Source: a bacterium (lineage in GTDB: Bacteria > Electryoneota > RPQS01). Taken from it: a stretch of DNA of 17,571 nucleotides. This document shows positions 8,101-14,776 of the stretch, one piece after another. Under the pieces are notes generated by a model. That model saw only the letters and a program-made list of their open reading frames with translations, made no database searches and had not been told where the DNA came from. The stretch's first letter is position 1; the number at the start of each line of letters is the position of its first letter. Where the stretch lies: assembly GCA_018814465.1 (NCBI GenBank), contig JAHIZR010000371.1:1-17571 (forward strand). The letters are read 5' to 3'. A program made the position numbers and the translations under genes.

Positions 8101-9569
8101 CGCTGGGAGACTCCCTGCAGGCAGTTCCCCGCACCGACAACCATGGGTGATGCGCCGGACGTTCCTCCAAAATACAGTGTATAGGCCTGCAAAATATCAC
8201 CGGGATTCCAGCCAGGTGTGTTGTTATAACCGCAGCTTGCGATACTGCCGCCCCACCCCTGGCAATCAAGACGCGAACCGTAGCAAGACCAGCATTCGGC
8301 TGCGCGGGTTCCGGGAACAGCCGCCCCAACTATGATTGCACCGGAGTCACGATACCAGCGCTGAAACCGATTGCCATAAACAGCATTGTCCAGATCCATC
8401 TGTCCGTTGCCGGCTGCCTCGTATACGATGATGCCGTTCGCGGTGTGCGTCTGGATTGCATTAAAATTATTATCCCAGTATTCCATAGCAATCAGCCTGA
8501 ATTGACCGCAATTCCCGCAGTCCGTATCACAGGGATAGCCCGGATCCGGTCCTTCCGCATGATGTTCGATGAGATAGGACTCCCCCGCAAACAGATTTGC
8601 CGCCGCCAGATTGAGAGCGGGAACCAAATCGTCTTCTCCCTGTACCCACGAAGAGATACCCTTGGGTGTAACATCGCAGCTGATGCCTGTCACACCATAC
8701 GTATTGCTGCACGCCGCGATAACTCCGATTACGGCATCTCCGTGGTTTGCCGGCTCGTTTCGATCACCGCCAATCACCGCGAAATCAGTCGGAAAATCTT
8801 CATGACCTTCCGTCCAGTCGAGTTCAATATCAATGCACCATGCATAAGGATTACCGCGCCCCCCTTCCGGATAATAAGCTCCGGAGTAATTAGCATGGAC
8901 TCCCAATGGTGCCGTATCGAGATAGCTCTGATATGAAACAAAACTCGGAGTCGTCGGAGGGATATCGCTGCAAGCCAGCTCCATCCGCGGCATGTAGAAA
9001 GCGGTTTCGACGATATCAATCGCGATAACCTCTTGAATCAGCTTCAGCGCATCAGGATTCCCGGGAATTTCAAGGACGTAGAAGTTGTTCAGATTTGCGA
9101 GGTCTTGACCGGTGTTGCGCTCCCCGTTTGCTTCCCAGTAATCGAATAAGTCCTCAGGCAGTTTCGGACACTCGCGGCGGATCAGCAGATTTTTATGGCG
9201 ATTCAGGAACTCGCGCACCTGTGCTGTGCTTGTTCCAGTTTTGGAATAGAGACCATAATCATTCCATCGAATCATCGCTTCCTCGATGAACTTCACCACC
9301 ATGCGATGTGGATTGGAGACATCCACTACAGACAGGTAGAAATCCTTTTCGGTAACCTGACGCGGGCGCAACGGACCTGTTGCAGGCTCGATTTGCATGG
9401 GAGGAAAATCCACATGCTCTCGAAATTCAGTCGTCCAGGCCGGATAGTCGGGAACGATTTCTGATTTTGCTTCCGTCCCATATTCTATGTGTGGATTCGC
9501 GCCCGCAACTCTTAATAGGATGCAGAGTACGGCGATCCACCAAGTGGAAAGATGAAAATACTGCTTCAT
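5181..9569 (-). CDS. Large secreted subtilisin-like (S8) serine protease with CARDB-type, PPC-like and fibronectin-like domains
   Basis: Protein of 1462 aa. Residues 1-24 form a signal peptide (ending VAGA). Residues about 25-200 look like a propeptide, followed by an S8 catalytic domain (about 205-535). It shows a likely catalytic Asp247 (CIDIELD), His276 (NHGDAVIGVIAA), oxyanion-hole Asn388 (EAAGNG) and Ser471 (GGTSGASP). Two tandem copies of a composite module follow (about 540-900 and 905-1256). Each has a CARDB-like part (GGRHT, then N-rich TNN/ANN), a spacer starting WSP, and a PPC-like strand (YTPPITGYY and YTPISSGLY). Residues about 1261-1381 form a Cys-rich PPC-like domain (NDTCPG to FTLNITG). 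Residues about 1385-1462 form a fibronectin type III-like domain that ends the protein without a type A sorting motif. The likely role is extracellular proteolysis; the substrate is unknown. The start follows GAGGTGAG, which overlaps the stop of the upstream gene, so the two are translationally coupled. Confidence 0.9.
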   Translation of the reverse strand: MKQYFHLSTWWIAVLCILLRVAGANPHIEYGTEAKSEIVPDYPAWTTEFREHVDFPPMQIEPATGPLRPRQVTEKDFYLSVVDVSNPHRMVVKFIEEAMIRWNDYGLYSKTGTSTAQVREFLNRHKNLLIRRECPKLPEDLFDYWEANGERNTGQDLANLNNFYVLEIPGNPDALKLIQEVIAIDIVETAFYMPRMELACSDIPPTTPSFVSYQSYLDTAPLGVHANYSGAYYPEGGRGNPYAWCIDIELDWTEGHEDFPTDFAVIGGDRNEPANHGDAVIGVIAACSNTYGVTGISCDVTPKGISSWVQGEDDLVPALNLAAANLFAGESYLIEHHAEGPDPGYPCDTDCGNCGQFRLIAMEYWDNNFNAIQTHTANGIIVYEAAGNGQMDLDNAVYGNRFQRWYRDSGAIIVGAAVPGTRAAECWSCYGSRLDCQGWGGSIASCGYNNTPGWNPGDILQAYTLYFGGTSGASPMVVGAGNCLQGVSQRKYGTTISPTQMRDYLSTTGTPWTGTRDVGERPNLVDAINYIEPDVRPDHRSDWTGPVVPRNQNDAIPGFCGISPLLDGNAATTYLNLGIANDGRSPAPDAGSSGVETRFYVDDYNPNWTETWTPNIPALSTSYAMNRGPITVRGGRHTTIWELNPESWFTEYDHTNNSTTNQFVWSPFQLTNDVGITRLSPPVKDWGSPVYLNGDGFRAAGTWWTAVGILPQSGNDIDLYCYADSYSSTSGFDIHQEVSARGSGSSDVILINGNISGYGTSRLFQAIRFSTSSTSNFAIEADGSINAWSTPFESSRSMDPNDVLDVFELYMVSGQQYFIGAVDLFGGFDLGIGLYLPGSEYQDFYDYVVWKDAEGADGTEYIVYTPPITGYYAAVVIKPGYSSYAIGGTYTFKFESPGTPDLIPAGRPGWVFPAVARNTPDGTPASCSWPAAIQGNTTNYINGTWYNDGTNSSSAAFTNEIRLDGNALASLVHSGSLGVFEFGEVNNHDVGTISGGRHTLTIELDRDNTVAESNEANNEFTWQYAWSPLALTRDAPVLRASPPEYGTWVYPNSKGFSFDPGGNSPSGVAILASSSSADYDLYLCSNYSGTGDGFTNYVGTSTYGAYYPDYVIVPTSYDSTFYPAVINYNGATDNFFIEAQNVFGRVYENDAWSSGLDTLTAGSIWNMYHFLLFSGTDYNITCQRISGSSNIALRLFSEDNGISGRGSAIAAVDDSTGGFGEVLTYTPISSGLYTLVVEKTDAAQTGLSIVYSVGTIGPPPENDTCPGTAVTSLPYSDTGSTESANYDMAHCIGGGAPDVFYTMNLPECQYVNASLCGSLYDTGLEVRTDGSCPGNVIVACNDDFCGLQSEVEFMANAAANYYIIIEGYDFDSGEFTLNITGTPCPLDAPAGLTIIRSGNDVILSWNSVAGANSYTVHRDVWPDFVPDGGNEIHSTPNTTYTDSGILSDPHEKQFYVVTASQN
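5802..6857 (-). repeat. Second copy of the duplicated CARDB/PPC-like module in the S8 protease
   Basis: Encodes residues about 905-1256. Landmarks shared with the first copy are the opening PDLIP / DVRPD region, a CARDB core with SGGRHTLTIELDRD, then WSPLALTRD, SPPEYGTWVYPNSKGF, a DYDLYL strand, and YTPISSGLYTLVV near the end. The boundaries are approximate. Confidence 0.6.
6870..7952 (-). repeat. First copy of the duplicated CARDB/PPC-like module in the S8 protease
   Basis: Encodes residues about 540-900. It matches the second copy in order and spacing: RGGRHTTIWELN, WSPFQLTND, SPPVKDWGSPVYLNGDGF, DIDLYCYADS and YTPPITGYYAAVV. Divergence between the copies indicates an old duplication rather than an assembly artefact. 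Confidence 0.6.
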
Positions 9570-9577
9570 ATCTCACC

Positions 9578-10006
9578 TCACCGGGACGAAGGTGTTTGGG
9601 GTCCGTTGGAAGCTTTTTGGCTGGGCTCCGGTGACTTTTCGACGACGATTGAGGTTCGATCCTTTTCCTTCCGCGAGAGAGTCCGGAGCTGGTCGAGGTG
9701 ATTCCTGATTTCGGTTTCACGTTCTGTGTCATTGTTGGCAGCGGCCCACTCCAGCAAAATCTCCAGCCGTGATATTGTCGCGTCCTGCTTTATCGCAATG
9801 ATTTGCTTCTCAAACGCTTCAACCTCCTTGGCAGAACATTCGGATAATTGAGCCTCGATCAGCTCAATTTGATGCTGCGTTTCTGTTCTTAGAACTTCCA
9901 GGCGCTTTTCGAAAACCTGAGCAAGTTCTGTAGAATTCGGTTCAGCACTCAACACCGTAAAAGCAGACAAGAGCACAGAACACAAAATGAAAAGACTGAT
10001 TCTCAT
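9578..10006 (-). CDS. Small exported coiled-coil protein, first gene of the S8 protease unit
   Basis: Protein of 142 aa starting MRISLFILCS. Residues 1-21 form a signal peptide (ending TVLSAEP). Residues about 25-115 are rich in Glu, Gln, Lys and Leu with heptad-like spacing (VFEKRLEVLRTETQHQIEL and on), predicting a long coiled coil. The last 25 residues are Pro/Ser/Lys-rich and probably disordered. I do not recognise a family. The start at 10006 is chosen because AAGGAG lies 7 nt upstream and a signal peptide follows at once. The frame is open back to 10204, but that extension is not protein-like. The stop is 8 nt before the protease start, with the protease ribosome binding site overlapping it. 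It may be a periplasmic chaperone, inhibitor or anchor for the protease; that is inference from position only. Confidence 0.75.
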   Translation of the reverse strand: MRISLFILCSVLLSAFTVLSAEPNSTELAQVFEKRLEVLRTETQHQIELIEAQLSECSAKEVEAFEKQIIAIKQDATISRLEILLEWAAANNDTERETEIRNHLDQLRTLSRKEKDRTSIVVEKSPEPSQKASNGPQTPSSR

Positions 10007-10013
10007 AATTTTG

Positions 10014-10019
10014 CTCCTT
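10014..10019 (-). promoter_or_regulatory. Ribosome binding site that fixes the start of the 142-aa protein
   Basis: On the minus strand AAGGAG is spaced 7 nt from the ATG at 10006. This supports the internal start over the longer open frame beginning at 10204. Confidence 0.75.
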
Positions 10020-10158
10020 ATACGCAATGGGCGAGTTGTGCATCGCAAAGCAACGCACATTATTCGTCGAAGGGAAACGGACTGATGGAAGGGAAGATTA
10101 GTCTTGGTTGCGGAACGGGCAGGCAGCAGAAGAAGAGATGTCAATTCCGGGAGGGGGA

Positions 10159-10180
10159 AACCGTCAGCCAACCGACAGCC
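10159..10180 (-). repeat. Two tandem 11-bp direct repeats upstream of the protease unit, possible operator
   Basis: On the minus strand GGCTGTCGGTT (10170-10180) is followed without a gap by GGCTGACGGTT (10159-10169), with one mismatch. The period of 11 bp is about one helical turn, suiting a protein bound on one face. It lies about 150 nt upstream of the start at 10006. The repeat also creates a partial match to a sigma-54 promoter. Confidence 0.5.
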
Positions 10181-10181
10181 A
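10166..10181 (-). promoter_or_regulatory. Weak sigma-54-like promoter candidate upstream of the protease unit
   Basis: On the minus strand the 16 nt begin TGGC and end TGGCT, with the GG and GC pairs 10 nt apart as in -24/-12 promoters. The match may simply be a by-product of the 11-bp tandem repeat. It would give a leader of roughly 150 nt. Confidence 0.2.
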
Positions 10182-10509
10182 CCTTCGGCTATTAACAATA
10201 ACAAGATATACTCAACTTTTGCTAATCACAAGGGTAAAAGCGGGTCATCTTAACTATTTCAATTTAAGTCCTAACAGCAAAAAATCCAAATCGTTAAGGA
10301 TTTTCTTTGCGGAAACAGGATTGTTCCAACACTCGAAAGTTGTACCTCAAGTGATATCGGAGATTGTCGAGATTGACTGCTTATGGTCCCATAACCGGCC
10401 GTTGATTGGCTCCTCTTGCACGTTTGGCTTAACTAAAGAGTGGCGGAACTTGACGTCGAATGCAATGAGTGGCGAGTAAATGATAATTCATGATGGGAAG
10501 TATAGTTAG

Positions 10510-10551
10510 CCCTTGCCCCGGAGGTCGCGGGTTCAACCCCATCGGTTACGC
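10510..10551 (+). pseudogene. Degenerate tRNA-like 3' fragment
   Basis: The sequence contains AGGTC (variable-loop-like, 10522-10526), then GCGGG, TTCAACC and CCATC (T arm, 10527-10543), then GGTTACG and C. The T loop starts TTCAA, as in tRNAs, but the T stem pairs poorly (GCGGG against CCATC). No matching 5' acceptor strand or D arm lies upstream. Upstream CTTGCC recalls the anticodon region of tRNA-Gly but does not fit standard spacing. It could be a decayed tRNA end or chance similarity. Confidence 0.35.
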
Positions 10552-10856
10552 AATAGCAATAAGCCTGAAGGGAAAACTCCTGAGGGTGTTCTTGCTTGGA
10601 TCAGCCTCTTTATCTCATTTCAAATTGTCCTGTTTTGACACTATCCTCTCTTAAGAGAAAGTTCCAACAGAAATCCAGGAGAAAGAATTCGTATGAGCTG
10701 TCATGCCAAACACGTCAAGCAACTCCGACAAACAGAAGCCTGTTCGATGATTTTACCGCAAGCTTCTTTGAATACATTTGCTTGCCGATATCAATGCTGT
10801 TCGTATTGCTCATTGTTCAACAGCAGTTTGCCGGAATGCATTTATCATGCAGTTCT

Positions 10857-10872
10857 CGGCAAAGCTGCTGCA
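10857..10872 (+). promoter_or_regulatory. Weak sigma-54-like promoter candidate upstream of the exporter operon
   Basis: CGGCA, then ten bases after the GG pair, CTGCA. This matches the invariant GG and GC of -24/-12 promoters and several flanking bases. It is about 250 nt before the adaptor start, which is long. It is worth noting only because a sigma-54 activator is encoded downstream of the same operon. Confidence 0.2.
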
Positions 10873-11119
10873 ATCCGCAGTTAAGATCAGTTCATAGTCG
10901 CGAGTAAGTCCTTACAGGTTATGGCTAAACAGGACGCTCAGAAAGAAATTGAACGATATTGTCCTTGATCCTGAGTCTTCATGAAGAGCATATTGGTGAG
11001 ATGTTGTACGGAATCAAACAACGGAGTTCGAATTCGGACAATTTCGTTGAAGATACAACTCATAAGACACTCATTATCAAATACATAAGCAGGGTACATT
11101 TTTTGAATTAACCGCAGAT

Positions 11120-12370
11120 ATGAAAACTGATCGACCGTTAAGCTCTGAAACCCTGAAAGCGAAGCAGCACAAGCGATTTCTGAAGCTGGGATTCGCCGTC
11201 GTTTCAGTGCTTATTCTGGGATATATATTGCGTGAAGTGCTGCAGCCCGGAATCAGTGCGGACTACGTCCGAACCGCGGTTGCCGAACGCGGAGACGTGA
11301 TGGCGACAATTCAGGCAACAGGTCTCGTCGTCCCGGAAGCGGAGCAAGTCATTCCCTGTCCCTTCGACGCGCGGCTGAAAACGGTTTTGCGAGACGCGGG
11401 AGCCGGACTCGAGCCGGGTCAATTGATGCTTGAACTCGATGACAGCGAAATCTTGGCGGAAGTGGAGGCACTGAAGGATGAGACAGCCCTCACACAAAAC
11501 CGCATCGAACAGCTGCAGACGGAATTAGTCGGCAAAACGAATGATTATGACAGCCGGATTGAAGTCGCGAATCTTCGTTCCGAGCATCTCCGCACGAAAA
11601 CCGAGCAGCAGCGGTACTTGCAGACCATCAGCGCGGCGACCGCATGGAATGTGCGCGACGCGGAGCTGGATGAGAATATCGCGAAAATCGAGCAGGAACA
11701 GCTCGTCGCTCAAAAAGAGCGGCTCATCGCAGAAACGCAGAAACAGATCGAAGGTCTTGAAATCGAGCGCAGGCTGCTGCGATCCAAGTTGGAGATCTCC
11801 GATGCAAAATTGAAGCAGGCGGGCATCCGCGCGGATCGCGCGGGCGTACTGATCTGGATTGCCACGGAACAGGGCTCGATGCTCCGCGAAGGAGAGATTA
11901 TCGCAAGAGTCGCGGACCTGACCCGCTTTCGGATTGAAGCATCCGTATCCGATATGCATGCGACTCGACTCGCGCTCGAGATGCCTGTGATTATCGAGGT
12001 CAACGGTGAAGCGCTTTCAGGCCGGATCATCGGCGTGCCTCCCGCCGTGACCCAGGGACGCGTGACAGTGATTATCGGGCTCGATCAGCCTTCTTATTCC
12101 GCCCTGCGGCCAAACATGCGCGTCGACGTACAGATTATCACAGACCGCAAGCAGAATGTACTCAGAGTAAAGAAGGGACCTTTCGTGAAAGGATCAGGCC
12201 AACAGGATGTCTTCGTGCTGAAGGATGGAGACGCGTTTCGTATTCGTGCAACGGTTGGCACGGTCGGTGTGGACTATGTCGAGATCAAAGACGGCATTGA
12301 ACCGGGAGAAACGGTCCTGATCTCCGACATGGAAGACTACAAGCATCTCAAGAAGGTAAGAATCAACTAA
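11120..12370 (+). CDS. Periplasmic adaptor (membrane fusion) protein of a MacAB-type exporter
   Basis: Protein of 416 aa, first gene of the exporter operon. It has one N-terminal membrane anchor (about residues 22-38). It then shows the split biotinyl-lipoyl domain (about 63-112 and 235-268, with GAGLEPGQLMLELDDSE and GSMLREGEIIARVADLT). The lipoyl halves flank a long alpha-helical hairpin (about 113-233, charged coiled coil). A beta-barrel (about 269-340) and a membrane-proximal domain ending GIEPGETVLISD follow. Length and order match MacA/HlyD-type adaptors that link an inner-membrane ABC transporter to an outer-membrane channel. No outer-membrane partner is encoded in the window. No strong Shine-Dalgarno is seen before the ATG, although the N-terminus (polar stretch then anchor) fits. 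The next gene begins 30 nt downstream. Confidence 0.88.
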   Translation: MKTDRPLSSETLKAKQHKRFLKLGFAVVSVLILGYILREVLQPGISADYVRTAVAERGDVMATIQATGLVVPEAEQVIPCPFDARLKTVLRDAGAGLEPGQLMLELDDSEILAEVEALKDETALTQNRIEQLQTELVGKTNDYDSRIEVANLRSEHLRTKTEQQRYLQTISAATAWNVRDAELDENIAKIEQEQLVAQKERLIAETQKQIEGLEIERRLLRSKLEISDAKLKQAGIRADRAGVLIWIATEQGSMLREGEIIARVADLTRFRIEASVSDMHATRLALEMPVIIEVNGEALSGRIIGVPPAVTQGRVTVIIGLDQPSYSALRPNMRVDVQIITDRKQNVLRVKKGPFVKGSGQQDVFVLKDGDAFRIRATVGTVGVDYVEIKDGIEPGETVLISDMEDYKHLKKVRIN

Positions 12371-12400
12371 TCCGGAATTAATTGGAGACAAGGAGTACAA

Positions 12401-13066
12401 ATGGTCGACCTTGAAGGCATCGAAAAAGTATATCAAACCGACCGGATCGAAACGCTGGCACTATCCGGCATCAACTTTCATATCGAATCCGGCGAGTTTG
12501 TGGCGGTGATGGGGCCGTCCGGCTGTGGAAAAACGACCCTTTTGAACATCATCGGACTGCTTGATGTTCCCTCCGCGGGGAAAGTACATATTGACGGAAA
12601 GCAGATCAAGAACTGGGATGACAGGCAGATTTCCGCGATGCGCAATAACAGAATCGGCTTTATCTTCCAGTCTTTTCATTTGATCAAGGATCTTTCGGTC
12701 ATGGATAACGTGGAGATTCCCCTGCTCTATCGCCGGCTGTCAGGAAAAGAACGAAAGGAAAGGTGTTATCGCGCGCTCGACCGGGTCGGTTTGACATCGC
12801 GCGCTCATCACCGTCCATCGCAATTATCGGGCGGACAGCAGCAGCGGGTCGCCATCGCACGGGCCATCGTCGGTCAGCCGGCGCTACTGCTGGCCGATGA
12901 GCCCACCGGAAACCTTGACAGCCAGATGGGCAGGGATATCATGGAGATTCTGCTGGTGCTGAATCGAGACGAGAAAACAACCGTAGTGATGGTTACTCAC
13001 GATTCGCATCTCGCGGATCAGACCAACCGGACGGTTCACCTGTTCGACGGCCGACAGGTCAGTTGA
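12401..13066 (+). CDS. ABC transporter ATP-binding protein, MacB/LolD type
   Basis: Protein of 221 aa that hydrolyses ATP to drive the FtsX-type permeases encoded next. All nucleotide-binding motifs are present: Walker A GPSGCGKT (38-45), Q-loop Q90, signature LSGGQ (142-146), Walker B LLLADEP with D166 and E167, D-loop region GNLD, and switch H200 in VTHD. The length equals a single ATPase domain, as in LolD/FtsE-type proteins, so unlike MacB it is not fused to the permease. AAGGAG lies 7 nt before the ATG. The stop overlaps the ribosome binding site of the following permease gene, showing tight operon structure. The substrate is probably a peptide, lipoprotein, toxin or drug; it cannot be told from the ATPase. 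Confidence 0.93.
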   Translation: MVDLEGIEKVYQTDRIETLALSGINFHIESGEFVAVMGPSGCGKTTLLNIIGLLDVPSAGKVHIDGKQIKNWDDRQISAMRNNRIGFIFQSFHLIKDLSVMDNVEIPLLYRRLSGKERKERCYRALDRVGLTSRAHHRPSQLSGGQQQRVAIARAIVGQPALLLADEPTGNLDSQMGRDIMEILLVLNRDEKTTVVMVTHDSHLADQTNRTVHLFDGRQVS

Positions 13067-13076
13067 GGAGCATATC

Positions 13077-14333
13077 ATGTTCAGGAACTATCTTCGCATT
13101 GCTTTTGCCGTGTTCATGCGCCGCAAGTTTTTCACGCTCATTAGTCTCTTCGGAATCACGTTCACGCTCGCGATTCTCGTGGCAACCATCGGTGTCATGG
13201 ACAACACCTTCGGCGAGCTGCCTCCCGAAGTGAATCAGGATCGCACGCTGAATGTATTCAGCCTCTATTCTTCGCGAGAAACCGAGCAGGGAACGCAGGT
13301 GATGCATACCCGAGGCATATCACAAGTCTTTCTCGAACGCATGACGAAGGAACTCCCCGGAATCGAACGAGTTTCTTTGTACAGCAACAGGGATCCGGTG
13401 ACTTCGTATCATGGCGGCGAGCAGTTGGAAAGTCAACTCAAGTATGTCGATTTGGAATTCTGGAGGATTCTTAGGTTCGAGTTTCTGGAGGGACGCCCGT
13501 TCACAGAGGATGAATATAAAAACGCCGCTTTCACGGCGATCATCAATGAAACGACCCGCCGGAAGTTCTTCGGAACTTCGCCGGCAGCCGGGAAAACACT
13601 GGAACTGGGGGGAAACAGCTACCGGGTCGTGGGAGTCGTGCATGATATCCCTTTGATTCGCAATATCTCCTATTCCGATATCTGGCTGCCAAGAACCCTG
13701 AAGCCGGATATTCCCGAAGAAGACAGGATTTTCGGATCTTACATGGCGCTGATTCTTGCCGAGAATTCCGGCAATTTTCATCAGATTAGAGAGGAATTCA
13801 GGTCAAGAGTCGAGGAATATAAACAGAGTGACAAAAGTTATACGATCCTTGTGTGTTACCCGGAGACTCTGTTTGAACAGGCCGCACGAGATATGCTGAC
13901 GGACGGCAGTACCTACACCGATGCGTCATTGCCGGCAATCGGGGCGATCATCATTCTCGGAATTTTGTTCATGGTGCTGCCGACCATAAATTTAGTGAAC
14001 CTGAACATAGGTCGAATCGCGGAACGGGCTTCCGAGATCGGGGTCAGGCGCGCCTTCGGCGCTCCCACCGGATCACTGATCCTTCAGTTCCTGGTGGAAA
14101 ATGTCATTCTGTGCCTCATCGGAGGAATCATCGCGATTCCTTCAGCGTATCTGATTCTGGAGGCTATTTCCAGTTTGGGACTGATTCCATTCTCCGAGTT
14201 CACGATCAACTACCGGGTCTTCGCCTATGCACTTGCAGTAACCTTGTTCTTCGGGATTTTCTCCGGCGTGTATCCGGCGTGGAGAATGTCAAGAATGCAT
14301 CCAGTGGATGCGCTTCGGGGAGGAGGAGCCTGA
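13077..14333 (+). CDS. FtsX/MacB-type ABC permease (first of two)
   Basis: Protein of 418 aa with the classic MacB permease layout. It has TM1 (about 20-41) and a large periplasmic core domain (about 42-285, including EGRPFTEDE and VVGVVHDIP). TM2 (about 286-310) is followed by the cytoplasmic coupling segment ERASEIGVRRAFGA. TM3 (about 339-362) and TM4 (about 380-402) lead to a C-terminus SGVYPAWRMSRMHPVDALR. The GAGGAG ribosome binding site overlaps the ATPase stop. The gene ends in TGATG, overlapping the start of the 147-aa gene by one base. It likely pairs with the second permease (14773-15969) as a heterodimer, as is common when two four-helix permeases share one ATPase gene. Confidence 0.92.
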   Translation: MFRNYLRIAFAVFMRRKFFTLISLFGITFTLAILVATIGVMDNTFGELPPEVNQDRTLNVFSLYSSRETEQGTQVMHTRGISQVFLERMTKELPGIERVSLYSNRDPVTSYHGGEQLESQLKYVDLEFWRILRFEFLEGRPFTEDEYKNAAFTAIINETTRRKFFGTSPAAGKTLELGGNSYRVVGVVHDIPLIRNISYSDIWLPRTLKPDIPEEDRIFGSYMALILAENSGNFHQIREEFRSRVEEYKQSDKSYTILVCYPETLFEQAARDMLTDGSTYTDASLPAIGAIIILGILFMVLPTINLVNLNIGRIAERASEIGVRRAFGAPTGSLILQFLVENVILCLIGGIIAIPSAYLILEAISSLGLIPFSEFTINYRVFAYALAVTLFFGIFSGVYPAWRMSRMHPVDALRGGGA

Positions 14334-14776
14334 TGATATCGCCGGCAAATCTCAATTATAATAGAACAGCCCGGTCTGATAGAGTGCTGTGCTGTGTATT
14401 CCTGTTCCTGGCCGGCATATTCGTTTGCGCGGCAATACTGACAACCGCACGATTCAACTCCTGTGTCGCGGCTGATCCATCAGACATTGGCAGCTTCATT
14501 GAAAATGACACGCTGCCCGATTTGGCTGCGCCGGTATTTTTTGCGATCATATCGGGTGTCGGCTTCACCGGGTACGACCTTTTGAGTCAGTCCGAACAAG
14601 CCGCGGCCACATCCCATACGCATGGTTCAGCACAAGACAGTGAAGCGATTTATCCGCTTCTGATTATCGGAGCAATCGCAATATTGCTGATGCTGCTGGT
14701 TGCCGCAGGGATGTTCGGCGCCTTTTGGCTGATCTCAAGATATCGCAGCGATGAAATCAACGGAGGTGATTTATGA
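14333..14776 (+). CDS. Half-size FtsX-like membrane protein inside the exporter operon
   Basis: Protein of 147 aa starting MISPANLNYN, with GGAGGAG just upstream and a one-base overlap with the preceding stop. It has TM1 (about 19-38), a region of about 65 residues with a further hydrophobic stretch (about 64-78), and a C-terminal TM (about 107-135). Residues 107-141 align without gaps to residues 273-307 of the downstream permease (both start PLL and contain GM-G-FWL and end EI), with 18 of 35 identities by eye. In full permeases this segment is TM2 plus the start of the EIGVRR coupling motif. Here the protein stops six residues later. It therefore lacks most of the periplasmic domain, TM3 and TM4. 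Its last codons encode GGAGGTGAT, the ribosome binding site of the next gene, and its stop overlaps the next start (ATGA). It may be a permease remnant or a small subunit or regulator of the exporter. Confidence 0.78.
   Translation: MISPANLNYNRTARSDRVLCCVFLFLAGIFVCAAILTTARFNSCVAADPSDIGSFIENDTLPDLAAPVFFAIISGVGFTGYDLLSQSEQAAATSHTHGSAQDSEAIYPLLIIGAIAILLMLLVAAGMFGAFWLISRYRSDEINGGDL

Larger units (their letters stand above)
10207..11119. other. Long intergenic region without a convincing gene
   Basis: About 900 nt between two divergent operons (protease unit leftward, exporter rightward). Open frames here are short and show no family motifs. One, at 10693-10884 (63 codons), has AGGAG 11 nt before its ATG and encodes seven Cys, but looks more like chance. 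The region also holds a tRNA-like 3' fragment (10510-10551), a palindrome CTCTTAAGAG near 10647, and a weak sigma-54-like site (10857-10872). It may be gene debris together with the exporter's promoter region. Confidence 0.5.

Noticed and set aside
10007..10204. 66-codon N-terminal extension of the coiled-coil protein
   Set aside because: The internal ATG at 10006 has an ideally spaced AAGGAG and starts a signal peptide; the extension overlaps the likely control region.
10108..10479. 123-codon open frame on the plus strand near the protease operon start
   Set aside because: It overlaps the leader of the minus-strand unit and the composition is not protein-like. No motif or ribosome binding site was seen.
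4760..10551. The two tRNA-like fragments as matching ends (attL/attR) of one element around the protease unit
   Set aside because: They share only general T-arm features, differ in variable loop and acceptor sequence, and so are not direct repeats of one tRNA end.
10596..10907. Two overlapping frames on the plus strand, one Cys-rich (63 codons from 10693)
   Set aside because: A possible AGGAG lies 11 nt before the ATG, which is too far, and the sequence shows no family features. The Cys count may be chance.
10994..11009. TGGTGAG...TTGT as a sigma-54 promoter before the adaptor gene
   Set aside because: The second element is one base too close to the first and the invariant GC is not present.
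14111..14332. Longer start for the 147-aa half-permease
   Set aside because: The extension lies entirely within the upstream permease gene in another frame. The ATG at 14333 has GGAGGAG upstream and a typical overlap with the preceding stop.
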